The position numbers were made by a program, and so were the translations under genes. The notes below the pieces were generated by a model. It worked only from the letters and a program-made list of their open reading frames with translations. It was not told where the DNA came from and did not search any database. Below are positions 1 through 6,305 of a stretch of 8,867 nt of DNA, piece after piece. The stretch spans positions 1 to 8,867 of the forward strand of contig JAKAAJ010000045.1 of assembly GCA_021802365.1 (NCBI GenBank), in the 5' to 3' direction. This DNA comes from Thermoplasmata archaeon. GTDB taxonomy: Archaea; Thermoplasmatota; Thermoplasmata; Thermoplasmatales; Thermoplasmataceae. The stretch's first letter is position 1, and each line of letters opens with the position of its first letter.

Positions 1-62
1 TTCAATCTCTTAGCATCAGCCATAGTCTGTTCATCCACACGTATACTCACAAGTTTTGTCAT
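1..62 (-). CDS. Ribbon-helix-helix (CopG/VapB-like) DNA-binding protein, N-terminal part only
   Basis: Only the first 20 codons are inside the window; the gene continues past the left edge. The peptide begins MTKLVSIRVDEQTMADAK. A short N-terminal strand with alternating residues (LVSIRVD) followed by the start of a helix is the classic beginning of ribbon-helix-helix repressors, many of which are antitoxins that bind their own promoter. The start is supported by a TATA box at about 83-95, roughly 26 bases upstream, so the message is probably leaderless. A perfect 10-bp inverted repeat spans the start codon (55-80), which fits autoregulation. A toxin partner, if there is one, would lie outside the window. 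With so few residues, another small RHH regulator is equally possible. Confidence 0.6.
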   Translation of the reverse strand, partial: MTKLVSIRVDEQTMADAKRL

Positions 63-80
63 ACGATACTGTATGACAAA
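55..80. promoter_or_regulatory. Perfect inverted repeat, probable RHH operator
   Basis: TTTGTCATAC (55-64) and GTATGACAAA (71-80) are exact reverse complements separated by 6 bases (GATACT). The site covers the start codon (60-62) of the RHH gene and lies just downstream of its TATA box. A bound dimer pair here would block the transcription start of a leaderless message. The repeat is read directly; the operator role is inferred from its position and from known RHH autoregulation. Confidence 0.6.
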
Positions 81-82
81 CA

Positions 83-95
83 ATATATATATAAA
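83..95 (-). promoter_or_regulatory. TATA box of the RHH gene
   Basis: On the minus strand this reads as a run of alternating T and A (ATTTTATATATAT type) centred about 26 bases ahead of the ATG at 62. That is the normal archaeal TATA-to-start distance and implies a leaderless transcript. A separate 12-bp palindrome, GGTTATATAACC, lies just upstream at 104-115 and could serve as a second site or a promoter for the opposite direction. Confidence 0.5.
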
Positions 96-115
96 ATACG
101 TTAGGTTATATAACC

Positions 116-630
116 ACCATAACTTTGTCTTTCTAAAAAATATGGATAATTGTTGAAACCCTGATGGCCTATCTTTTAGAAAATGATTTGCCGTCCGAAA
201 GCCTCATGAATCCCTTCATTATTGCACATATAAGACGCACAGAAAGATCAGTCAATGCTGTTCGAACGCTTCTACACTCACCCAAATGAATTCCATGAAA
301 TCTAAGCCAGGAGGAAATAAGGAACATATCAATTGTCAGAATAATATGGTCCCACGATTGTGGGGAATTCTATAAATTCCGGGATACACCGAATAAAAAT
401 TGAGTAGAGTATCATTGTGTCCCCTTACCGTTGAATGAATGACGGAAAGATTCTAAGGAATAAGGCTTATACTTTGGCCTTCCCGGTATCGCTGTTACCC
501 ATTCTTGGCACCTACCTGCAGTGCTAGCTGGCGTTTAGCATCGGAATTTCATGGATATTGTCCATGATATAACCATATGTTGCAACCATGACAAGCTTTT
601 CAAGATAATTCTGCATATATTGTACTAAAT
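116..630. other. Intergenic stretch without a recognisable gene; hairpins
   Basis: I see no convincing coding region here on either strand. It contains two adjacent small hairpins, CCCAC/GTGGG (351-355/360-364) and GGAATT/AATTCC (364-369/375-380), and one 7-bp stem, TCATGGA/TCCATGA (549-555/561-567). Short open stretches occur on both strands but have many stops, so this may be decayed sequence of unknown origin. Confidence 0.4.
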
Positions 631-640
631 GTTATATACG
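631..640 (+). promoter_or_regulatory. TATA box of the HEPN-MNT operon
   Basis: GTTATATACG is centred about 27 bases before the ATG at 663, the expected archaeal spacing for a leaderless transcript. The AGAGG at 656-660 lies too close to the ATG (2 bases) to act as a normal Shine-Dalgarno site, which again favours leaderless translation. Confidence 0.55.
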
Positions 641-662
641 CAAACAAGCTTAATCAGAGGTA

Positions 663-1088
663 ATGCCAAATTACCTTGATGAAGACGAATTCAACCGATG
701 GCAGACCCATGCCAGATCAACACTGAGGTCAGCCTATATTGATAAATCTTCAGGCTTTTACAACTGGGCATGCTTTAAGGCCCAGCAATCCGCGGAATAT
801 TCAGCTAAGGCATTTCTCAGGGGGATAGGTTTTGATTCTTTTGGTCACTCTGTATCCATGCTGCTCAAGAAGGGTGGATTCAGCGAAGATTCAATTAAAC
901 TGGCGAAAAAGATCGACAAATACTATATACCAACCAGATACACAGATGCCTGGTCAGAAGGTCTTCCCGAAGACTACTACACCATTGAAGAGGCAGAAGA
1001 TGCCCTGGAGTGTTCTGAGAAGGTTATTTCGGAGGTGGACGACAAGTGGAAATCATTGAAAGGCGCAAAAGACAAAGAGACGAAGTAA
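663..1088 (+). CDS. HEPN domain protein (toxin-type partner of MNT)
   Basis: This 141-residue helical protein has the layout of archaeal HEPN-domain proteins (PF05168 type). Visible family marks are the helix with A-C-F-K-A-Q-Q-S-A-E (about 36-45), K49 to R53 followed by GHSVSMLLKK (61-70), and YYIPTRYTDAW (87-97), a variant of the family's YIPTRYPDA motif. HEPN proteins are usually RNases or tRNA-binding toxins, and with a minimal nucleotidyltransferase they form two-gene toxin-antitoxin modules. The canonical R-X4-6-H catalytic motif is not evident: the nearest arginine-histidine pairs are R53...H62 (eight residues between) and R12...H16 (three between), so RNase activity is uncertain. It is the first gene of a pair and overlaps the next by 43 bases. 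The start follows a well-placed TATA box. Confidence 0.85.
   Translation: MPNYLDEDEFNRWQTHARSTLRSAYIDKSSGFYNWACFKAQQSAEYSAKAFLRGIGFDSFGHSVSMLLKKGGFSEDSIKLAKKIDKYYIPTRYTDAWSEGLPEDYYTIEEAEDALECSEKVISEVDDKWKSLKGAKDKETK
1031..1037 (+). promoter_or_regulatory. Shine-Dalgarno site for the MNT gene
   Basis: GGAGGTG sits 8 bases ahead of the GTG at 1046, inside the HEPN coding region. It supports that GTG as the start and indicates that the second gene of the pair is translated from the shared message by internal initiation. Confidence 0.6.
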
Positions 1089-1384
1089 TCGGGCAGGTGT
1101 CGGAATTCACCAAGGGATTGAATTTCAAATGCACAGTTCTGCTCATAGGTTCTTATGCAAGGGGCGACTTCAATCTGTGGAGTGATGTTGACCTGCTGAT
1201 CATCGGTGAATTCAGTGGGACTCCAGTAGAAAGATTGAAGAACATTAACCTACCAGCAGGTTACGAGGCTATTTTGTTGACGCCGGATGAACTGGTCAGA
1301 AGAAGGAATAAAAATGACCGGTTTATCAACGAATCATTGGAGAATGGTGTTCTTGTTCGGGATGACCTACATTTGATGCCTTGA
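1046..1384 (+). CDS. Minimal nucleotidyltransferase (MNT, antitoxin-type)
   Basis: This 112-residue protein carries the polymerase-beta-type nucleotidyltransferase motif GSYARGD (35-41) followed by SDVDLLII (46-53). D47 and D49 are the metal-binding pair; the third acidic residue is probably E74 in YEAILLT, where many relatives have Asp. In characterised HEPN-MNT modules the MNT protein neutralises the HEPN toxin, in some cases by adding AMP residues to it; that role is inferred here from the pairing. Length is normal for the minimal family. It starts with GTG behind a strong Shine-Dalgarno site and overlaps the HEPN gene by 43 bases in another frame, so the two are surely co-transcribed. The motif is intact, so the enzyme is probably active. 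Confidence 0.88.
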   Translation: MEIIERRKRQRDEVIGQVSEFTKGLNFKCTVLLIGSYARGDFNLWSDVDLLIIGEFSGTPVERLKNINLPAGYEAILLTPDELVRRRNKNDRFINESLENGVLVRDDLHLMP

Positions 1385-1537
1385 AGCACTCCATGGCGTT
1401 TCATTCATTATCCTTCGCTGGAATCTTGTTTTACCACGCACGTATAATACGATGTATTCATCCAATCACTGAAAATATCCCTGAATGATTTTCTCCCCTA
1501 ATTTGGCGATTCAATATCCAATCACCATGAGTGCTTC
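1383..1537. repeat. Imperfect 13-bp inverted repeat enclosing about 130 bases (MITE-like)
   Basis: GAAGCACTC (1383-1391) followed by CATGG (1392-1396) is matched by CCAT (1525-1528) plus GAGTGCTTC (1529-1537) in reverse complement, with one extra base in the left arm. The left arm begins within the MNT stop codon. The enclosed 128 bases contain one copy of the 77-bp direct repeat. The layout resembles a short non-autonomous element, but no target duplication was identified, so this is tentative. Confidence 0.35.
1441..1517. repeat. Diverged direct repeat, left copy
   Basis: Aligns with 3259-3334 in the same orientation: about 62 of 77 positions match, with one single-base gap. The best block is 19 identical bases (1477-1495 against 3294-3312). 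This copy lies between two convergent genes, where a promoter is not expected. It may be the scar of a duplication or a member of a dispersed repeat family. Confidence 0.7.
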
Positions 1538-1558
1538 GACGCTTCACGAAAAATAAGA

Positions 1559-2755
1559 TTAAAGAAGATCAGATTCTTCTTCCATAATGGTCTTCAGTTG
1601 TGATTTCATCTGCCCAGATCCAAGATCCGCTTCGAAAACCATGTAGTTCTGCTTCATTCCAACTGCGAAGGTTATATTTGGTCCACTTGTGCTTGATATA
1701 TTGAATTCGAAGAACTTCATACCATTATAGGTTTGATTTATTATTGATAGACCAAGGGGATTACCCTTCAGAGAATTGTTCAGGAGAGTTGTAATATTCA
1801 TATATGCCTGTGATACAGTTGCTGCACTTGTTGCCTGGATATATCCAAGCGCAAATGTTATTTTTTGGCTGGACGATGAAAAAGCCTCGAGGGCAAGTCC
1901 CGATATGGCTGTTCCATTGTTTGTTATATTGAAAGCGGAACTGAAATTATTCTGTTCAGAATTGAACATACTGGTGTTTCTAGCATTTTTCAGAGCGAGA
2001 TCAGGATTTATAATGTAAACACTAATGTTGAAATCTGATCTGAAAGAAGAACCCAGCGCAGATGTTACGTTGGATGTTCCGACAAGTCTTTCAGCTGAAA
2101 CGAAGTTTATCCTGTAAGCGTTGAGGATCGATATTTCCGTGGAAACCATGCCTGTGAATGCTGCCATGGTCCTGTTTCTAAGTCCGTGATAGAATCCAAG
2201 GATGAAGTAATTTGAATATACCGCGTATATGGCTGAGGAATAATTATCACCTGTCCTGTTGAAACCATATACGAAGAATGATCCTGAAATCTCCCCATAT
2301 GTGACATTTTTCAGATGATCCTTTGTTATGTTGCTGAAGATTGTTGAATTAGTCAGATTAGTATAGTTGATAGATGAAAATGCTGCATATCCGAAAACCA
2401 GAGCGCTGTCATTCTCCGTGGCAAAAAGTGCTGCTTGGGCATAACTTACATGCAGGTATGGGGCATTAACTGGGAATCCCGTTGAGGATGATGTTGATTC
2501 CGAAAGGTTATTTATCACAGTTCCAAGATCGGAGAGATTTGTGACACCTGCGGTCAGGTTGGCGACCTCATACCATCCTCCCGACATGGATGTATTAATT
2601 TCAGAAGTTGCCAGGACTCGCATTCCTGGGGAAGTTTCCAGCAAGGGAGATGAGGCCTTCAATGACAACAATTTCGGATCCTTTACGGCAATGAATCCTA
2701 CGGCACCTATTACAACTACAATTACTACTACTACAGCTACTAGAGATGACTTCAT
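1559..2755 (-). CDS. Membrane-anchored, heavily sequon-rich surface protein
   Basis: I do not recognise a specific family. The 398-residue protein starts with MKSS and a valine- and isoleucine-rich membrane segment (about 5-24) with no clear cleavage site, so it is probably anchored at its N-terminus with the bulk outside the cell. The rest is rich in Ser, Thr, Asn and aromatic residues, as expected for an extracellular protein of an acid- or surface-exposed archaeon. I count 24 N-X-S/T sequons, about one per 16 residues, which predicts dense N-glycosylation. There is no catalytic motif, no second clear membrane helix and only a few Lys/Arg. It is transcribed alone, away from the ABC operon, with a TATA box 25 bases before its ATG. 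Possible roles are a surface coat component, adhesin or substrate-handling lipoprotein-like partner; none is shown by the sequence. Confidence 0.8.
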   Translation of the reverse strand: MKSSLVAVVVVIVVVIGAVGFIAVKDPKLLSLKASSPLLETSPGMRVLATSEINTSMSGGWYEVANLTAGVTNLSDLGTVINNLSESTSSSTGFPVNAPYLHVSYAQAALFATENDSALVFGYAAFSSINYTNLTNSTIFSNITKDHLKNVTYGEISGSFFVYGFNRTGDNYSSAIYAVYSNYFILGFYHGLRNRTMAAFTGMVSTEISILNAYRINFVSAERLVGTSNVTSALGSSFRSDFNISVYIINPDLALKNARNTSMFNSEQNNFSSAFNITNNGTAISGLALEAFSSSSQKITFALGYIQATSAATVSQAYMNITTLLNNSLKGNPLGLSIINQTYNGMKFFEFNISSTSGPNITFAVGMKQNYMVFEADLGSGQMKSQLKTIMEEESDLL

Positions 2756-2773
2756 CTACTTTACAATATCTTG

Positions 2774-2785
2774 TTATATATAAAA
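2774..2785 (-). promoter_or_regulatory. TATA box of the surface protein gene
   Basis: On the minus strand this reads TTTTATATATAA and is centred about 25 bases before the ATG at 2755. It supports that start and a leaderless message. Confidence 0.6.
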
Positions 2786-3258
2786 ATTGCCACTGTTGTA
2801 TTTTTTTAAATTCTGCCTAATTTCGTGTGGTTCCGTTCATCAAACTGCTTGGTTTAATACTTCGCAGATGATTGTCAGATTTATTCCATATAGCCTTACC
2901 TGAAAGATCCCTGAAAGGCTGAAATGGGTGCGCCGGATTCCGCAGTAAATACTTTCGGATAAACATAGTCCGTAAAAAAGATTCAAGATTTCCCGCCCCG
3001 CGTGAAGGAAGGGCAGCATTGTCTCTGATCGCTTTCCCCGGAGTGTGGGAAAAATCTGGCAAGATTAAATTCATGACATTCATCCATGCGAATCCGCCGT
3101 GTATTTCATGTTTCCAGCATAGAGATCAAAGGCACATCCTATCATTGATTGAGAATACCTCTTAATTCTCACTGAGATTTGGAACTATAGGGTTATCAGG
3201 CTTTCCATGAAACTTGAAGATAAACCAATCTGGATTATGGTACAATACAGATAGGGCA
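2786..3258. other. Divergent intergenic region with one doubtful small reading frame
   Basis: Lies between the minus-strand surface protein and the plus-strand ABC operon. An 88-codon frame on the minus strand (2817-3083) has no TATA box or Shine-Dalgarno site that I can see and matches no family I know; its middle (about 2920-3060) is visibly richer in G and C than the flanks. It could be a remnant of a lost gene or chance. No RNA gene was recognised. Confidence 0.35.
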
Positions 3259-3334
3259 TGTATAATACTATGCATTCATCAAGCAATGAATACATCCCTG
3301 AATGATTTTCTCATATAATTTCTGGGTTCAATAT
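3259..3334. repeat. Diverged direct repeat, right copy
   Basis: Same-strand partner of 1441-1517, about 80% identical. This copy ends roughly 16 bases before the TATA box of the ABC operon, so it could contribute upstream promoter or operator sequence there, unlike the left copy, which lies between gene ends. Confidence 0.7.
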
Positions 3335-3349
3335 TTGAACTCCTATACT

Positions 3350-3360
3350 GATATATATTA
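3350..3360 (+). promoter_or_regulatory. TATA box of the ABC transporter operon
   Basis: GATATATATTA is centred about 26 bases before the ATG at 3381. The spacing fits a leaderless first gene, and no Shine-Dalgarno site precedes that ATG. Confidence 0.6.
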
Positions 3361-3380
3361 ATCTAAGCAATTCAATTTTA

Positions 3381-4169
3381 ATGATTGAACTGATAAACTT
3401 CACAGCTGGATACAGTAAAGTCAAGGAAACACAGGCAATAATAGGCATAAATCTGGCCATAAACGGAGAGAAGGCCATAATTGTGGGACCCAATGGATCA
3501 GGAAAAACTACATTGTTCAGATCTATTCTGGGATTGGTACGGCAAAATGAGGGCGTCGCAAGAATCTTCGGAACTGATGTTAATGAGATTAGAGGTGATC
3601 TGAGGATTTCTACAAATATTCCCGAGGTGTACAGGCTAATAGATGGCTCTGTAAGTGACATCATAGACATGTACGCTGAACTTAAGAATTCTCCAGCAAA
3701 GGATGCCTACACTCTCTTGCAGGAATTTGGTCTGAGTGATATACTCAACAAAAGGATATTCAATCTCAGCACGGGACAGCAGAAGATGCTCTGCAACCTG
3801 CTGGCAGTAAGTTTCAATCCGACCCTTGTCCTTCTGGATGAACCATTTGAAAATCTTGACCAGAGCAGAAGATCCAGGTATTTTGACCTCCTGAACTCCC
3901 TGGATGCCGCTGTGTTACTCAACACTCATGAGCTTGATATCGTTAAGAGGCTGACAGACTGGTATCTTTTTTTCATGTTCCAGGGTAGATTATATGGAAA
4001 ATTCAAAGGTTCTCAGATTGATGATCTCTACCTTAACAAAGGAGAAGTTGCAGGTAATATTTCGGTATGGAGTGCGGATTTAGGTACCTTCTCAATAACT
4101 CTGGGAAAAGGAAGTGTCAGGATAACAAACATACGGAACCTGAACTCCATGTTCGATGAGGTGGCATGA
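3381..4169 (+). CDS. ABC transporter ATP-binding protein
   Basis: A 262-residue nucleotide-binding subunit that powers a membrane transporter from the cytoplasmic face. Motifs appear in the normal order: Walker A GPNGSGKTT (36-44), signature LSTGQ (129-133, Thr replacing the usual Gly), Walker B LVLLDEP with E154 as catalytic glutamate (149-155), D-loop NLD (158-160) and switch H183. The Q-loop reads NIPEV (79-83), with Glu or Asn where Gln is usual, as often in ABC-2-type (drug or polysaccharide exporter-like) ATPases. The last 50 or so residues form an extra C-terminal piece I cannot assign. The stop overlaps the start of the permease gene by 4 bases (ATGA). Substrate and direction of transport cannot be read from sequence; export is the more common role for this subtype. 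Confidence 0.92.
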   Translation: MIELINFTAGYSKVKETQAIIGINLAINGEKAIIVGPNGSGKTTLFRSILGLVRQNEGVARIFGTDVNEIRGDLRISTNIPEVYRLIDGSVSDIIDMYAELKNSPAKDAYTLLQEFGLSDILNKRIFNLSTGQQKMLCNLLAVSFNPTLVLLDEPFENLDQSRRSRYFDLLNSLDAAVLLNTHELDIVKRLTDWYLFFMFQGRLYGKFKGSQIDDLYLNKGEVAGNISVWSADLGTFSITLGKGSVRITNIRNLNSMFDEVA

Positions 4170-4969
4170 TGCTGTTGAAATACTACCTGAAAGCGCTGAT
4201 CTCAAGCAGGCCGCTTTGGGCATGGGGAGTTGGTTTCACAGTATTCTGGCTCTTCATGGGTGCATTTGTGTTCGGTTTCAACATGACAACAAAGCAGGAA
4301 TCTCTGGGATACACCTCAGTATGGTATTCAATCATAGGCCTCATTGCATCGGGCGTCATAGCTACAACCATATCATATTCAGTATACTATGCCAACGCTT
4401 CACTGGCCTATTCCTTCCGTTTCACCAAGCTCAGGCCTTCAACCTATGTGTTTAGCCTCATGGCAGGAACTGCAGTTGTTGCTACAATTATAGGTGCAAT
4501 ACTCATGGCGGTCTCCGCTCTTATGTACAGCTACAAATCACATTACTCACTGATTCCAGCAATGCCGGTACAGTCGCTGGCAATCTTCTTCCTCTCCGGA
4601 ATCTTTATGTTCCTGCTTGCAGTGATTCTTGTTGTATCAGTTAACAATTACGCAGGACTGAAAAGCATATCCTTTGTGGCCTTCATTCCGCAGATCCTGG
4701 CATATATCTTCGCATTTTCAGCCCTGGGACAGCCCCTTCCAGTTGATCTGGTTTACGTGAGCCCATTCTCTGATATACAGAGACTCCTCATGACAACTTA
4801 CTATGGCCACAGGACACCATTGAACCTCAATGGAGTAAGCGGGCCCCTGCTCAACACCAATGTATTCATTATTTCCCTGTTGTTCTGGATAGCATTGCTC
4901 TTCGCAGTATCCATTATATTGGTATCAAGGATCAGGCCGGCATCCATTGAGGACGGAAGGCAGGTATGA
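4166..4969 (+). CDS. ABC transporter permease, six membrane helices (ABC-2-like)
   Basis: A 267-residue integral membrane protein with hydrophobic segments at about 18-39, 51-76, 93-120, 137-159, 167-187 and 232-254, the usual six-helix plan of an ABC-2-type permease. No catalytic motif is expected. It follows the ATPase gene with an ATGA overlap, so the two form the core of one transporter. Two adjacent ATG codons are possible starts (4166 and 4169); GAGGTG at 4158-4163 sits at a better distance from the second, so the true protein may lack the first Met. Family membership is inferred from topology and position more than from conserved residues. Confidence 0.8.
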   Translation: MMLLKYYLKALISSRPLWAWGVGFTVFWLFMGAFVFGFNMTTKQESLGYTSVWYSIIGLIASGVIATTISYSVYYANASLAYSFRFTKLRPSTYVFSLMAGTAVVATIIGAILMAVSALMYSYKSHYSLIPAMPVQSLAIFFLSGIFMFLLAVILVVSVNNYAGLKSISFVAFIPQILAYIFAFSALGQPLPVDLVYVSPFSDIQRLLMTTYYGHRTPLNLNGVSGPLLNTNVFIISLLFWIALLFAVSIILVSRIRPASIEDGRQV

Positions 4970-5655
4970 CTGACCAGGAAACAGAGCACATAGCTCAACA
5001 GCTAATATGCGTAGGTAACAGGGCAGTGGTAATGGAACGGTACCTGCTGAAAAGAGCATGGGGGATATATTATGCAATCTGGGCTCTTTCAATCCTTCTC
5101 TTCATCTACCTCCCTAACCTCCTGAACCCCATCAGGCCGGTCTTGCTTCAGGACATTGCTTTCGGTTCCTCATATGCTGTAATTATTGCGGTATCTGGCT
5201 ATGTCTCCGGATGGGTTTTCAGCAGGGTGGCCAGAGCTGCAAAACTTCAGGGAGATCTTGCTGGAAATTTCGGGAGAAACTTCAAGGATACGATTCTAAA
5301 TTATACGACTCTGATCTTGCTATTTCTTCTGGTGATACTGCTTGCAACAGGATTCTTCAAATTCTTTGTAGGCCTGTTTATGGAAGCCGTGATTCTCATA
5401 CTTGTTGCCGTGTACGTTTACCGCTGGGTTACCCGTTCCCTGGGGAAGGTTCCGCCTGAGGCAGCCATGGCCATAATCACGTTCATTCTCAGCGACATAT
5501 GTAGCACAATTTCTGTAATAGTAACAAGGGGGGCATTCTATTATGCCGATATCTGGATTCCAACAGTTGCTGCCTGGTTTCTTGCATCCATAATCTCCTT
5601 TGCCAATGCTGGTGATGAGCTGCTTCAGAACATAAGTCAAGAGGAGTGCAATTGA
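4966..5655 (+). CDS. Six-helix membrane protein of the ABC operon
   Basis: A 229-residue protein I cannot place in a named family. It has a soluble N-terminal stretch of about 30 residues and six likely helices (about 33-50, 66-88, 109-131, 133-152, 166-187, 195-213), with a basic cytoplasmic loop between the second and third (R87, R90, K93, R104, K107). It overlaps the permease by ATGA and the regulator by four bases, so it is made with both. It could be a second transporter subunit, or a membrane partner that controls the winged-helix protein encoded next, since small membrane proteins are often paired with such regulators. The sequence does not decide between these. Confidence 0.75.
   Translation: MTDQETEHIAQQLICVGNRAVVMERYLLKRAWGIYYAIWALSILLFIYLPNLLNPIRPVLLQDIAFGSSYAVIIAVSGYVSGWVFSRVARAAKLQGDLAGNFGRNFKDTILNYTTLILLFLLVILLATGFFKFFVGLFMEAVILILVAVYVYRWVTRSLGKVPPEAAMAIITFILSDICSTISVIVTRGAFYYADIWIPTVAAWFLASIISFANAGDELLQNISQEECN
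5639..5645 (+). promoter_or_regulatory. Shine-Dalgarno site that decides the regulator start
   Basis: AGAGGAG directly abuts the GTG at 5646, leaving no spacer, but lies 6 bases before the TTG at 5652. Normal spacing therefore favours TTG as the start of the winged-helix gene. Confidence 0.5.
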
Positions 5656-6005
5656 AATTGCCCTCGTCCTCCGATCACACACAGGAAACGTACCATGGTG
5701 AACTCAACACTAAACTGGAAGAGCTGAATGTTCTTCTTAACGAACCTGTGCTGAAATCAACTGCCAGACTATCCATACTCATAACGCTTGCTTTGAACAG
5801 TAAACTGACATTCACTGACCTTCTGACCATAACATCCATTGGCAAGGGAAGCCTCAGCAATCATATTGAAAAGCTTGCGTCCAACGGTTTGGTTAGCGTG
5901 AGAACAGTTCTGAGGAGCTCCGGGCCCAGGGTCATAGTGGAGATCACCGACAAGGGGAGGGCAGCATACAGAAAGTACTCAGAAATTCTCAGATACCTGA
6001 TATGA
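5652..6005 (+). CDS. Winged-helix transcriptional regulator (HTH_34/MarR-like)
   Basis: A 117-residue DNA-binding protein. After a polar N-terminus of about 30 residues comes a winged helix: S36-A47 as the first helix, TFTDLLTIT (53-61) leading into the turn, GKGSLSNHIEKLASNGL (64-80) as the recognition helix, then the wing VSVRTVL...RVIVEITDKGRAA (81-105). The pattern matches winged helices of PF13601 type. I place the start at TTG 5652 rather than GTG 5646 because it gives correct Shine-Dalgarno spacing and a 4-base TTGA overlap with the preceding stop, the same coupling as at the other two operon junctions. Last gene of the ABC operon; most simply it controls that operon, perhaps through a site near 3340-3380. 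Confidence 0.85.
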   Translation: MKLPSSSDHTQETYHGELNTKLEELNVLLNEPVLKSTARLSILITLALNSKLTFTDLLTITSIGKGSLSNHIEKLASNGLVSVRTVLRSSGPRVIVEITDKGRAAYRKYSEILRYLI

Positions 6006-6305
6006 ATCCTATTGAGGAAAGTCCGTATTTATGCAATTTCTGCAGAGGCTGAAAAGAGTCTAAGACCATTGGGAATGAGGTATATAGACAAGAGAAAAAA
6101 CAATCTTCCCGTTTCCTTCTTTTAAACGGCCTTTGATAACCCTGGTAGCATTGTAATGGACTTTGCAACGATCAGATCATTCCCACATTCGGTAAATTCC
6201 TGCTCACACATGAATTATTATTAATTCTTCCCTCATTGCGGGCGAATTTGAATGATAATTACTATGTGACAGCACAATTTTTACAAGTAGAGAAAATAAC
6301 ATTTA
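6006..6305. other. Intergenic region after the ABC operon; possible terminator hairpin
   Basis: No gene is visible. CCGTTT (6109-6114) and AAACGG (6124-6129) form a 6-bp stem around a pyrimidine-rich loop ending in four T, which may help end the operon transcript. A TATA-like GTATATAG occurs at about 6080-6087 with no matching reading frame behind it. Confidence 0.3.

Noticed and set aside
351..380. Two adjacent short hairpins as a possible RNA gene or terminator
   Set aside because: Stems of 5 and 6 bp with no T-run or neighbouring gene end; too weak to call.
1464..1492. CTGA and ATGATT words in the direct repeat as C/D box small RNA signals
   Set aside because: The boxes do not match the consensus C and D motifs or spacing.
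2817..3083. An 88-codon minus-strand frame in the divergent intergenic region
   Set aside because: No promoter or ribosome site, no recognised family, and no other support. Kept only as a remark in the intergenic entry.
3311..3670. A 119-codon minus-strand frame opposite the ABC ATPase gene
   Set aside because: It is antisense to the Walker A region of a clear gene and has no promoter of its own.
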